Assembly: GCA_027310565.1 (NCBI GenBank)
Contig: DAIDAP010000027.1
Span: 62,001-126,000, forward strand
Source of the DNA: Chloroflexota bacterium
GTDB taxonomy: Bacteria > Chloroflexota > Limnocylindria > P2-11E
Length of the DNA stretch: 64,000 nt
Direction of reading: 5' to 3'
Shown: positions 1-7,543 of the stretch, piece by piece
Layout: each line of letters begins with the position of its first letter
How positions within the stretch are numbered: the stretch's first letter is position 1
Notes under the pieces: generated by a model
What the model saw: only the letters and a program-made list of their open reading frames with translations
Database searches by the model: none
What the model was told of the DNA's origin: nothing
Translations under genes and position numbers: made by a program

Positions 1-277
1 CGTCGGGCACGCGGATGCCGACGACCATGCCGCGCACGGCGGTGCGCGTCCGCAGCGCGGCCGCCGACGGGAGGTCCGCGTCGGCGAGCGCGGCGCCGGT
101 CGAGACGACGCGCTCGACGCCGTCCTGGGCCCCGATGAGCTCCTGCTCCGCGCGCATGCGCCGCGCCGTCTCGTTCGTGTAGATGACGCGGCCGGTCGCG
201 TCCTGAACGATGACGCCGCAACCGACCGCGCCGTACGCGGCCGCGAACGCGGGATCGATCGACGCCTTCCCCGCCAC
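1..277 (-). CDS. PAS-domain signalling protein, N-terminal part (runs off the window)
   Basis: Reading the minus strand from a GTG at 277 gives an open frame to the window edge. The first residues (AGKASIDPAFAAAYGAVG) are followed by a PAS-like stretch with GVIVQDATGRVIYTNETA and RMRAEQEL, typical of the PAS core where a sensor asks whether input is bound. Output domain and full length lie outside the window, so the role (histidine kinase, GGDEF protein or other) is unknown. A -10-like TACGCT ends 7 bases before the GTG, as in many genes here. The same 17-base start region recurs exactly at the K+ channel gene at 48965. PAS assignment is from sequence pattern only. Confidence 0.6.
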   Translation of the reverse strand, partial: MAGKASIDPAFAAAYGAVGCGVIVQDATGRVIYTNETARRMRAEQELIGAQDGVERVVSTGAALADADLPSAAALRTRTAVRGMVVGIRVPD

Positions 278-412
278 GGCGCGAAGCGTAGTCGGTGACG
301 CTGCGGGCGTTCTCCCCCATGCGGGTAGCCCGCGGCGCCGCGTTCGTTGAGGGAGCCGTGCTCGTGCCGCTCATCGTGTCGACGGCGCTCGCGCTCAGGT
401 AGTGTCCGATGG

Positions 413-418
413 GATAAT
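413..418 (+). promoter_or_regulatory. -10 element of the tRNA-Gln promoter
   Basis: GATAAT lies 19 bases before the mature tRNA 5' end, a normal distance for a short 5' leader removed by RNase P. No convincing -35 hexamer was seen. Confidence 0.45.
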
Positions 419-436
419 CAACGAGTCGATCGCCAC

Positions 437-508
437 TGGGGAGTGGCCAAGCGGTAAGGCAGCTGACTCTGGATCAGCCAATCGGAGGTTCGAATCCTCC
501 CTCCCCAG
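437..508 (+). tRNA. tRNA-Gln (anticodon CTG)
   Basis: The cloverleaf can be folded by eye. Acceptor TGGGGAG (437-443) pairs with CTCCCCA (501-507), followed by discriminator G. The anticodon stem GCTGA/TCAGC encloses loop CTCTGGA with anticodon CTG. The T arm carries GGTTCGAATCC. The UGGGG acceptor start is usual for glutamine tRNAs. CCA is not fully encoded (GCA follows), so it would be added post-transcriptionally. The accessory toxin-antitoxin-like patch begins just downstream. Confidence 0.93.
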
Positions 509-803
509 CAGATTCGGCCCATCCTCACCGATCAAAGCCGACGATTCCCGGGCAATCTTTCGTGCGCGGTTCCGCGCCGCGCGACCTGCGCGGTTTCCCC
601 GCCTCAACCCACCGCCTGGGGTTCCCGAGAAGCGGTTTCCGGTGGCGCGTGTCGTCGCTGGCGATCTCCGGATGGCGAAAGCCGCGCGATCGTCCGCAGC
701 ACCCACTCGTAGCTGAGGCAGCGGTTCTCGTCGTACCAGAGATCCCGCAGGTAGTACTCGCCTACGGCGCCGTCGAGGACCGCCGCTTCGGCGCGTCGCG
801 TGA
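509..803. other. Gap between tRNA-Gln and the antitoxin-like gene; orphan frame on the minus strand
   Basis: No gene with a start codon can be supported. On the minus strand, a frame from about 803 down to a TGA at 604-606 reads like protein (for example GEYYLRDLWYDENRCLSYEW) but has no ATG, GTG or TTG, and begins in a different frame right at the stop of the antitoxin-like gene. It may be a decayed gene or chance. No terminator or repeat of the tRNA 3' end was recognised. Confidence 0.35.
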
Positions 804-1211
804 CTAGGCCGGCTGCGCGACGAGCTCCGCCTGTATCTGATCGAGGGTGGCGGAAAGCTGCGGCAGCCCGTACCGCGAAGCAAGTCGACCGAGCGAGACG
901 AGTGCGTCTTCGTTCTCCATGAGCGGGACGCGCTCGCGGAGGAAGTGCTCGAATACCTCGCTGACCGGAAGCCCGACCTCTCGTGCCGCCTCTTCGAGGC
1001 TGCGCCCTTGCTGGTAGAGCCGCACCGCGTCCTCGAGCCCAAGGACGCGAAGCCCTGCCGTGAGCGCAGTGCTCGCGGCCATCTGTTGCGTTGGGATCTC
1101 GCGACGGGCGCGGACGCGCGCGAGTTGGGTCTCCTGGTTCGCCGTCGTGCGCACCACAAGGGGAGCGCGCTGCGACGCACGCCGCGATTTGGCAGTGCCT
1201 TTTCCCTTCAC
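804..1211 (-). CDS. UPF0175-like antitoxin / small HTH protein
   Basis: The protein has 135 residues. The first 35 are basic and probably disordered (KGKGTAKSRRASQR). The middle contains LEDAVRLYQQGRSLEEAAREVGL followed by VFEHFLRERVPL, which matches the pattern of UPF0175 antitoxins (alpha-helical, HTH-like; known relatives pair with PIN-type DUF3368 toxins). The GTG start at 1211 has a strong Shine-Dalgarno AGGAGG seven bases upstream. A fragment resembling the C-terminal half of a DUF3368 protein lies immediately upstream on the same strand, which fits a broken toxin-antitoxin pair. The gene sits beside tRNA-Gln and a HigBA-like pair. Function is inferred from motif and context; UPF0175 membership is not certain. 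Confidence 0.6.
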   Translation of the reverse strand: MKGKGTAKSRRASQRAPLVVRTTANQETQLARVRARREIPTQQMAASTALTAGLRVLGLEDAVRLYQQGRSLEEAAREVGLPVSEVFEHFLRERVPLMENEDALVSLGRLASRYGLPQLSATLDQIQAELVAQPA

Positions 1212-1233
1212 CGCGTCACCTCCTTGTGTCGTG

Positions 1234-1479
1234 TCACGGATACCTGCTGATCGCCAGTGTTGCTGCCTGCATCAGCGTCGCTCCCGTCACCGGCGCGATC
1301 CGCTGCAGCATCACGAGTGCCTCATTCTTTGGAAGCCAGCCGTTGAAGACGGCCAGCACCAACAGCTCCGGCACGCTGAGCGTCGTGAGATTGAGCTGCA
1401 GCCTGGCGTAGGCATGCGGCCTGATGTCGTTGACCAGGACCGGCCACTTCCGTTCGTGGGCATCATCTCTTCGTCTCCC
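1234..1479 (-). pseudogene. Truncated PIN-like (DUF3368-like) toxin remnant
   Basis: On the minus strand an 82-codon frame runs from just after a TAG at 1480-1482 to a TGA at 1234-1236. It has no good start codon; internal GTG and ATG codons would leave fewer than 50 residues. The sequence (VPELLVLAVFNGWLPKNEA, then MLQRIAPVTGATLMQAATLA) resembles the C-terminal half of DUF3368 PIN-domain toxins, where a helix with LLxxAxxxGLI precedes a final helical pair. The N-terminal half with the acidic active site is missing. It ends 23 bases before the UPF0175-like gene. I read it as a decayed toxin, with modest confidence. Confidence 0.35.
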
Positions 1480-1541
1480 CTAGTCGCCTCGTCTCGGCTG
1501 CGATACGGCGAGCGAACTCGACCAGGACGTCAGACACGGTT

Positions 1542-1973
1542 CTAGCCCACTGTGGCCACGAGCACGCGACTCCCATCGCGCCTGCTGGTCTTCACGCCGG
1601 TGCGCTCCGCTTCCTCGCTCACGAGCTTCGAGCGCCGTCGGCGCGGATTGATATCCACCACGACCTCGATGTCCAAGCGCTCGGCGAGCCGGACGAGCGT
1701 GTCGAACGATGGCGTGACCTCGCCCAGCTCCAAACGCGCTATTGCGGACTGCTTCATCCCTAGCTTCGTCGCGAGCTGCGCCTGGCTGAGCCCGAGGCCG
1801 ACGCGGTAAGCGAGCACGCGCAGGGCGACAGCCCGCGCGAGGGCCGACTTCTTCCATTCCGCACGGAACTCACGGTCTACCTTGAGATCCTTCGCGAGCA
1901 GTGCCTCATGCGTCTTCAGGCGACTGACCTGAAGCGGTCGCCGTGGTCGCGACTTTGGCCGGATTGAGCGCAT
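1542..1973 (-). CDS. XRE-family HTH antitoxin (HigA-like)
   Basis: The protein has 143 residues starting at ATG 1973, preceded by AAGGAG with 7-base spacing; this supports it over the longer frame beginning at 2027. Residues about 50-110 form a classic lambda-repressor-type HTH (RVLAYRVGLGLSQAQLATKL, then KQSAIARLELGEVTPSFDTL), then LAERLDIEVVVDINP and a basic tail. HigA-type antitoxins bind their promoter and neutralise a RelE-fold mRNA interferase. The divergent gene at 2078 encodes such a toxin-like protein, so the two likely form a pair, though divergent rather than in the usual single operon. Confidence 0.75.
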   Translation of the reverse strand: MRSIRPKSRPRRPLQVSRLKTHEALLAKDLKVDREFRAEWKKSALARAVALRVLAYRVGLGLSQAQLATKLGMKQSAIARLELGEVTPSFDTLVRLAERLDIEVVVDINPRRRRSKLVSEEAERTGVKTSRRDGSRVLVATVG

Positions 1974-2077
1974 AGTTTCACTCCTTGGCACGACAGAAGC
2001 GCCCGACCGCGCCTGCGCCCAGACCACAGACCGGCGGTCACGCCTCCCACGATAACACGAATGTGATAGCGGCAGCC

Positions 2078-2455
2078 ATGCCGGTGCGTTTCCACCCGGC
2101 GGCCCAGAGAGAGCGAGCCGCGCTCGATCCGAGCGAGCGCGCCGCGGTGGACAACGTCATCGAGAAGCTCCGCGCGATCGGGCTCGCCCTCGGTAGCCCG
2201 CACAGCAGCGCGGTCCGTGGCGGTTCGAAGCTGCGTGAACTCCGACCTCGCGCCGGCAGAAGCCGAACCCGCGTCTTGTACGGGCGCGTGGGCCAAGCGT
2301 TCGTGATCCTGGCCATCGGGCCCGAGGCAATGGTCGACGCACAGCGCTTCAAGCGCATGGTGGCGGGGGCCGGGGAGCGTCTCGCTGCGATCGTCCCTGA
2401 TCGCACGTCGCCCACGCAACAGGCGCAGTCGCAGCGCGGCAGGAAGGAGCGATGA
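2078..2455 (+). CDS. HigB/RelE-like toxin (phage-derived Gp49-like family)
   Basis: The protein has 125 residues from ATG 2078. It shows the RelE-fold pattern of HigB relatives: an N-terminal helix pair (ERAALDPSERAAVDNVIEKL), a strand with GGSKLRELRPRAG, then RTRVLYGRVGQAFVILAIG, and a C-terminal helix region (FKRMVAGAGERL). These proteins cleave mRNA on the ribosome. The basic tail after residue 100 is longer than usual. It is divergent from the HigA-like antitoxin with 104 bases between start codons, a space that probably holds both promoters and the antitoxin operator. The stop lies 8 bases before the end of the convergent response regulator gene. Confidence 0.7.
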   Translation: MPVRFHPAAQRERAALDPSERAAVDNVIEKLRAIGLALGSPHSSAVRGGSKLRELRPRAGRSRTRVLYGRVGQAFVILAIGPEAMVDAQRFKRMVAGAGERLAAIVPDRTSPTQQAQSQRGRKER

Positions 2456-2462
2456 GCCGCCC

Positions 2463-2879
2463 TCAGCTCGCGGGCCGGAACCCGCCGTCGGACCCGGCGT
2501 ACGTCGGCACGAGCTCGGCGACCGCCTCGATGAGCGTCGCGACGTCGAAGGGCTTGTGCACGATGCGGATGCCCTGCACGCGCGGCGGCAGCGACGGCCG
2601 CAGCACGCCGCTCACGACGAGCACGGGCGTGTGGGCGGACTCCCTGCGCGAGCGCAGGCACTCGATGAACGTCGGCCCGTCGATGAACGGCATGCGCATG
2701 TCGAGCACGACGAGCTTCGGCGGAGCGGACATCGCGTCGAGCGCCCCGAGCGCCGCCGCACCGTCCTCCGCGGCGACGACGTCGTAGCCGTGGTCCGTCA
2801 GGAGCTGGCGCAGCATCGACCGCGTCGCCTCCTCGTCCTCGACGACGAGCACCAGCGGGCGATGATCGCTCGATCGCAC
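2463..2879 (-). CDS. Single-domain response regulator (CheY-like receiver)
   Basis: The protein has 138 residues from GTG 2879 and consists of a receiver domain only. The acidic pocket is E14/D15 (VVEDEE), the phospho-acceptor is D60 (VVLDMRMP), and the conserved lysine is K109 (VHKPF). No output domain follows, so it acts by protein-protein contact or as a phosphate relay. No histidine kinase is adjacent; the PAS protein at the window start could be part of one but is separated by the toxin-antitoxin patch. The start is chosen because it places the first beta strand (LVLVVEDEE) eight residues in. A longer frame continues upstream but is low-complexity antisense noise. Confidence 0.85.
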   Translation of the reverse strand: MRSSDHRPLVLVVEDEEATRSMLRQLLTDHGYDVVAAEDGAAALGALDAMSAPPKLVVLDMRMPFIDGPTFIECLRSRRESAHTPVLVVSGVLRPSLPPRVQGIRIVHKPFDVATLIEAVAELVPTYAGSDGGFRPAS

Positions 2880-3179
2880 GAAGCGCCCACATGCAGCCGT
2901 GGTGCCAGCCGGCAGGGGTGAGACGGGACGGATACGGGGGGCGTCGGACGCTCGGGCTGGCTCGGCTTGGCGCCCCCTCCGTGGCCCTGGCCCCCGGTCG
3001 GTGCGACGGTGGGACGCGAAGGGCTGAGCCGAGGGACGGGCGGACGGTGCTCGCGAGCGCACTCGCGGCGCCGATCGCCGCGAACGTCGCGACCCGTCGG
3101 GCGGTCGTGACGCTGAACGCGCGGGCGCCGCGATCCATGACGCGGAGACGACGCGCGAAATGGTCGTAGTCTTCGGTCG
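2880..3179. other. 300-base intergenic region with the promoter of the aldo-keto reductase gene
   Basis: No coding frame convinces on either strand. The right end holds TAGTCT (3167-3172), 7 bases before the ATG of the next gene. The left end must hold the response-regulator promoter on the minus strand, which I could not pin down. Confidence 0.5.
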
Positions 3180-4094
3180 ATGCGCCAGCGCACGCTCGGC
3201 CGCACCGGCGTCCAGGTCTCGCTCCTCGGCCTCGGCACCAACCAGATCGGGCGCGTGGTGGACGAGGCCGGCGCGAGGCTGATGCTCGACCGGGCGCTCG
3301 AGCTCGGCGTCAACTTCATCGACACGGCCGAGAGCTACGGGAGCGGCGCCTCCGAGACGGTCCTCGGCAAGGCGCTCGCCGCACGGCGGCACGAGTTCGT
3401 CGTCGCGACGAAGACCGGCGCGGGGAGCGACCCGGGCCGCCTCACGCGCGGCCGTATCCTGCGCCGGCTCGACGAGAGCCTCGCGCGCCTGGGGACCGAC
3501 TTCATCGACCTGTACTACCTGCACTTCCCGGACGCCGCGACGCCGCTCGAGGAGTCGCTCCGCGCGCTCGAGGACGCGACGAGGGCCGGGAGGATCCGCC
3601 ACGCCGCGCTCTCGAACCACCCGGCATGGCGCGTCGCCGAAGCGGTCGGCATCGCGCAGCGGCACGGCTGGGCGCCGGTCGCCGCGTCGCAGATGGAGTA
3701 CAGCCTCGTCGAGCGCGCCGTCGAGCGCGAGATGATCCCCGCCTGCGAGCACCTCGGCGTCTCGCTCGTGCCCTACCTCCCGCTCGCGGGCGGGTTCCTC
3801 ACCGGCAAGTACGAGCGCGGCGTCGCGCCCGCGCCGAGCACGCGCTTCGGCCGCGCGCAGCAGCGCTCGCGCCACCTGACCGACGAGAGCTTCGAGCGGC
3901 TCGATCGGTGGAGGGCCTTCGCGGCGGAGCGCGGCCACACCGTGGCCGACCTCGCGTTCGCGTGGCTGCTCTCGCATCCGGTCGTCTGTTCGGTCATCGC
4001 GGGCGCGACGTCGCCCGATCAGATCGCCGCGAACGCGAGGTCGGTGGAGTGGACGATGACGGCCGCCGAGGTGAGCGAGCTCCAGGCGTCGTGA
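3180..4094 (+). CDS. Aldo/keto reductase
   Basis: The protein has 304 residues and forms a complete (beta/alpha)8 barrel of the AKR superfamily, NADPH-dependent carbonyl reductases. The catalytic tetrad is visible: D48 and Y53 (FIDTAESYG), K78 (VATKTG) and H115 (YYLHFP). The cofactor-binding C-terminal part has SVIAGATSPDQIAANA. It is closest in pattern to the L-fucose/D-arabinose dehydrogenase or YajO-like subgroup; the substrate is not readable. It starts at ATG 3180 behind TAGTCT with a 7-base gap, suggesting a leaderless transcript. It overlaps the next gene by GTGA (4091-4094), so both are probably translated from one mRNA. Confidence 0.92.
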   Translation: MRQRTLGRTGVQVSLLGLGTNQIGRVVDEAGARLMLDRALELGVNFIDTAESYGSGASETVLGKALAARRHEFVVATKTGAGSDPGRLTRGRILRRLDESLARLGTDFIDLYYLHFPDAATPLEESLRALEDATRAGRIRHAALSNHPAWRVAEAVGIAQRHGWAPVAASQMEYSLVERAVEREMIPACEHLGVSLVPYLPLAGGFLTGKYERGVAPAPSTRFGRAQQRSRHLTDESFERLDRWRAFAAERGHTVADLAFAWLLSHPVVCSVIAGATSPDQIAANARSVEWTMTAAEVSELQAS

Positions 4095-4960
4095 CGGCAC
4101 GCGGCTGGGTCCTCTTCGGCGCGATGGGCCTCATCTGGGGCATCCCGTACCTGCTCATCAAGGTCGCCGTGGCCGAGCTGGAGCCGGCCACCGTCGTGCT
4201 CGGCCGCACCGCGATCGGCGCGCTCCTGCTCCTGCCGATCGCCGTCGCGCGCACGGACCTGCGGGAGCTGCTCCCCCGCTGGCGGCTCCTCCTCCTCTAC
4301 ACGTTCGTCGAGATCGTCGGTCCGTGGCTGCTGCTCTCCCGGGCGGAGCAGCGGCTCTCGAGCTCGCTGTCGGGCCTGCTCATCGCCGGCGTTCCGCTCG
4401 TCGGTGCCCTCCTGGCATGGCTCACCGCGCACGACGACCGCCCCGACGCGCGCCGGCTCTTCGGCCTCGCGCTCGGCTTCGCCGGCGTCGCGCTCGTCGT
4501 GGGCTTCGACGTGGCGAGCGACGACGTCGTGGCCGTCGGCGAGATCGGCCTGGTGGTGCTCGGCTACGCGATCGGCGCGATGCTCATCGCGCGGTTCCGC
4601 GGCGTGCCGAGCCTGGCCGTGATCGCCGCCTCGCTCACCCTCGCCGCGCTCGTCTACCTTCCCGTCGGCGTCGCACAGCTCCCGGCGCGCGTGCCGTCCG
4701 CCGCCGCGCTCGGCGCGGTCGCGATGCTCGGTGTGGTGACCACCGCGCTCGCGTTCATCCTGTTCTTCGCGCTCATCGGCGAGGTCGGCCCGAACCGGGC
4801 GACCGTGATCACGTACGTGAACCCCGCGGTGGCCGTCGCGCTCGGCGTCGCCGTGCTCGGCGAGCCGCTCACCGCGACGATCGCGCTCGGCTTCGCGCTC
4901 ATCGCGCTCGGGTCGTACGTCGGGACGCGGCGCGCGCGAGCGGTGGCCGCCGCCGTCTAG
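4091..4960 (+). CDS. EamA/DMT-family transporter (10-TM drug/metabolite exporter)
   Basis: The protein has 289 residues from GTG 4091. It consists of two EamA repeats, each of about five membrane helices, beginning WVLFGAMGLIWGIPYLLIK, with the second repeat from about residue 150 (GLVVLGYAIGAMLIA) and the conserved NPAVAVALGVAVLGEPLT near the end. Family members export amino acids, nucleotides or drugs; substrate unknown. Start chosen by GTGA overlap with the aldo-keto reductase. Its TAG stop forms the first three bases of the -10-like TAGTGT of cofD, so the operon ends where the F420 genes begin. Confidence 0.9.
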   Translation: MTARGWVLFGAMGLIWGIPYLLIKVAVAELEPATVVLGRTAIGALLLLPIAVARTDLRELLPRWRLLLLYTFVEIVGPWLLLSRAEQRLSSSLSGLLIAGVPLVGALLAWLTAHDDRPDARRLFGLALGFAGVALVVGFDVASDDVVAVGEIGLVVLGYAIGAMLIARFRGVPSLAVIAASLTLAALVYLPVGVAQLPARVPSAAALGAVAMLGVVTTALAFILFFALIGEVGPNRATVITYVNPAVAVALGVAVLGEPLTATIALGFALIALGSYVGTRRARAVAAAV

Positions 4961-4970
4961 TGTGTTCCGC

Positions 4971-5900
4971 GTGAGCATCGCCGTGCTGTGCGGCGGCGTC
5001 GGCGCCGCGCGCTTCCTCGACGGCCTCGTCCGCGTCGTCGACCCCGCCGAGGTGACGGCGATCGTGAACGTCGCCGACGATGCGGTGTTCCACGGACTGC
5101 ACGTCTCGCCGGACGTCGACACGATCCTCTACACGCTCGCGGGCATGGTCGACGAGGGCACGGGCTGGGGCATCCGCGACGACACCCACGAGGTGCAGGC
5201 GGCGCTTGCGCGGCTGGGGCGCGAGACGTGGTTCCAGCTCGGGGACACCGACATCGCGACGCACCTCCACCGGACCGCGCTGCTCCGCGAGGGCCTTCCG
5301 CTCTCCGCGGTCACGGCGCGGCTCGCCGAGGCGTTCGGGGTGCGGGTGCGCGTCCTCCCCGCGTCCGACGAGCGCGAGGAGACCCATGTGCGCACCGACG
5401 ACGGGTGGCTCGCGTTCCAGGACTACTTCGTGCGGCGCCGGCAGCGGGACGCCGTGCGGGAGATCCGCTTCGACGGCCCGCTCACGCCGGGCCCCGGCGT
5501 CCGCGAGGCGGTCGCCGGCGCGCGCGTCGTGATCGTCGCGCCGAGCAATCCGCTCGTGAGCATCGGACCGATCCTCGCGATCACGGGACTGCGCGGCGCG
5601 CTCGCGGCGACGCGCGCGCCGGTCGTCGCGGTCTCCCCGATCGTGGGCGGCGAGGCGATCAAGGGCCCGGCGGCGGCGATGCTCGCGAGCCTCGGCCACG
5701 ACGTCTCCCCCGCGGGCGTCGCGCGGCTCTACGCGGACTTCCTCGACGTCATGGTGATCGACGAGCGCGACGCGGCGCTCGCCGGCGCGGTCGCCGCGAC
5801 CGGGGCACGGCCGGTCGCCGCGCCGACGATCATGCGCGACGCGGCGGCGAAGGAGCGGCTCGCGCGGGCCGTGCTCGACGCCGCGACGGCGCATGCCTGA
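4971..5900 (+). CDS. cofD: 2-phospho-L-lactate/PEP transferase of coenzyme F420 synthesis
   Basis: The protein has 309 residues. CofD/FbiA joins the activated three-carbon unit made by CofC to the deazaflavin Fo, giving F420-0 or its dehydro form in bacteria. The N-terminus carries LCGGVGAARFLDGL, the family's opening glycine-rich loop; NVADDAVFHGLHVSPDVDT and GDTDIATHLHRT are also characteristic, as is APSNPLVSIGPIL. GTG 4971 is preferred over the GTG at 4962 because TAGTGT (4958-4963) then lies 7 bases upstream, as at other genes here. It overlaps cofC by 8 bases. With cofC it shows that the organism makes F420. Confidence 0.93.
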   Translation: MSIAVLCGGVGAARFLDGLVRVVDPAEVTAIVNVADDAVFHGLHVSPDVDTILYTLAGMVDEGTGWGIRDDTHEVQAALARLGRETWFQLGDTDIATHLHRTALLREGLPLSAVTARLAEAFGVRVRVLPASDEREETHVRTDDGWLAFQDYFVRRRQRDAVREIRFDGPLTPGPGVREAVAGARVVIVAPSNPLVSIGPILAITGLRGALAATRAPVVAVSPIVGGEAIKGPAAAMLASLGHDVSPAGVARLYADFLDVMVIDERDAALAGAVAATGARPVAAPTIMRDAAAKERLARAVLDAATAHA

Positions 5901-6531
5901 GACCTGGCTGCTGGTCCTCGCGCGCGACCCGGCGGGCGCGAAGACCCGGCTCGCGAGCGTCCTCGACCCCGACTCGCGCTCCGCGCTCGCGGTCGCGATG
6001 CTCACCGACGTGCTCGCGGCGGCGCGCGAGGCGCCGTTCGCGCGGCGGATCGTCGCGACGGAGAGCGCGGCGGTGCGCGGCGTCGCGGCGAGCATGGGCG
6101 CCGAGACGCTCGCGGTCGCGCGCTCGGGGACGAACGGCGCGGCCGTGGCGGCGCTCGCCGCCGCGGGGAAGGGCGCCGGGGCCGCGCTCGTGCTCGCATC
6201 CGACCTCCCGCTGCTCGCGGCACCGGACCTCGAGGCGCTCCTCGAGGCGGCCGGCGCGGCGGAGGTCGTCGTCGCGCCCGACCGTCATCGTCGCGGCACC
6301 AACGCACTCCTGCTCACCCCGCCCGCGGCGATCGCGCCCGCGTTCGGCCAGGACAGCTTCCGCAGCCACCGCGAGCGCGCGCGCGACGCCGGCCTGCGCA
6401 GCCGCATCGTGACGACGCGCGGGCTCGCGACCGACGTCGACGACCCCGACGACCTGCGCCTCGTGCTGGGCGAGCCGTCCATCGGCGCCCGCACCGCCGA
6501 GCTGCTCGGCGGCCTCTTCCTGCCGGCGTAG
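5893..6531 (+). CDS. cofC: 2-phospholactate/PEP guanylyltransferase of coenzyme F420 synthesis
   Basis: The protein has 212 residues. CofC/FbiD activates a phosphorylated three-carbon acid with GTP for CofD. It has the nucleotidyltransferase opening LVLARDPAGAKTRLASVL, the metal-site strand VLASDLPLL, and VVAPDRHRRGTNALLL, which is diagnostic for the CofC family, then DVDDPDDL near the C-terminus. ATG 5893 lies inside the end of cofD, so the two are translationally coupled. CofGH (Fo synthase) and CofE (glutamate ligase) are not in this window. Confidence 0.92.
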   Translation: MPETWLLVLARDPAGAKTRLASVLDPDSRSALAVAMLTDVLAAAREAPFARRIVATESAAVRGVAASMGAETLAVARSGTNGAAVAALAAAGKGAGAALVLASDLPLLAAPDLEALLEAAGAAEVVVAPDRHRRGTNALLLTPPAAIAPAFGQDSFRSHRERARDAGLRSRIVTTRGLATDVDDPDDLRLVLGEPSIGARTAELLGGLFLPA

Positions 6532-6544
6532 CGCCGGAGGTCGG

Positions 6545-7519
6545 CTACAGGGCGCCGATGGCGAGCAGCAGCCCGTCCTTCTTCATCGCGGGGCTCGTCA
6601 CGACGAAGAGGACGACGCCGCTCACGGGGGCGGCGATGGTCGCGAGCGGCTCGCCGACGAGGTCGACCATCTCGCCGACGATCTCGCCCGCGCGCACGCG
6701 CTGGTCGACGCGCACGCGAACGTGGAAGATGCCCTCGCTCGGTGAGCGCAGCCACTCGAAGCTCTTCACCACCTGCGGCGGCGCGACGCGCTCCGGCTCG
6801 CCCTCGAGCGCGCCGATGGTGCGCAGGACGTTCGTCACGCCGCGGACGTGGCGGACGACGTCCTCCTCGACGAGCAGCCCGCGGCCGCCCGACTCCGCGA
6901 GGATCGCGGCGACGCCGCGCTGCGCGGCGGCGGCGTAGAGCGAGCCCGGCCGCTCGCCCGCCGGCGCGCTCGCGACCGCCCACGTCGCGCCGTACGCGTT
7001 CGCCATGCGCGTGATGCGCATGTCGAGCACGCCGTCGCCCGTCTCGCGATAGATGACGAACGGGACGAGATCCTCGACGAGGTCGCCGGCGTGGAGGTCG
7101 ATCGCGTGCTCGAAGCGCACGACGACCTCGTCGAGCAGGCGATGCGCGAACCGCTCGCCCCAGGAGCCGTCGGCGCGGCCGGGGAAGATCCGGTTGAGGT
7201 TCTCGCCGTCCTCGGGGTTCACGTACACGCTCCGCTCGTAGAAGCCGGGGCGGTTCAGCAGCGGCAGGATGACGACGAGGCCGCGCACGGTCGGCGGCGT
7301 GAGATCCCGTCCCAGACGGATCGCCGCCTCGACGCCCGTGTACTCCGCCGCGTGGATGCCGGCCGTGACCAGTACGCTCGGCCCGGGCCGCGGTCCGGCG
7401 ATGGCGATGTACGGCCACTCGTACTTCTCGAGGCCCCGGTCACCGCCGAAGGTGAACCGACCCGCGACGCGCTGGCCGGGACTCGGAAGACGAAGGGGGC
7501 CGATCGCGGCGGGCGGCAC
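6545..7519 (-). CDS. Succinylglutamate desuccinylase/aspartoacylase-like zinc deacylase
   Basis: The protein has about 324 residues and is a zinc hydrolase of the M14-like AstE/AspA family that removes acyl groups from amino acid derivatives. Ligands are visible: HAAE (GIHAAEYTGVEAA) and the later DLHAGD. NPEDGENLNRIFPG is the usual family motif, and the C-terminal part (VRAGEIVGEMVDLVGEPL) is a biotinyl-like beta barrel found in many AstE relatives. Start: the frame opens at GTG 7528, but TATCGT overlaps that codon and lies 7 bases before GTG 7519, so the latter is preferred. Convergent with cofC. Substrate unknown. Confidence 0.88.
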   Translation of the reverse strand: MPPAAIGPLRLPSPGQRVAGRFTFGGDRGLEKYEWPYIAIAGPRPGPSVLVTAGIHAAEYTGVEAAIRLGRDLTPPTVRGLVVILPLLNRPGFYERSVYVNPEDGENLNRIFPGRADGSWGERFAHRLLDEVVVRFEHAIDLHAGDLVEDLVPFVIYRETGDGVLDMRITRMANAYGATWAVASAPAGERPGSLYAAAAQRGVAAILAESGGRGLLVEEDVVRHVRGVTNVLRTIGALEGEPERVAPPQVVKSFEWLRSPSEGIFHVRVRVDQRVRAGEIVGEMVDLVGEPLATIAAPVSGVVLFVVTSPAMKKDGLLLAIGAL

Positions 7520-7543
7520 GCGCGCCACGATAGTCCCCGCGCG

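Noticed and set aside
395-1180. 261-aa open frame across tRNA-Gln and the antitoxin-like gene
   Set aside because: Arg/Ser-rich composition, covers a tRNA, antisense or out of frame to a better gene with a strong ribosome site.
2463-4100. 545-aa minus-strand frame
   Set aside because: Only the last 138 residues (receiver domain) look like protein; the rest is antisense to the aldo-keto reductase.
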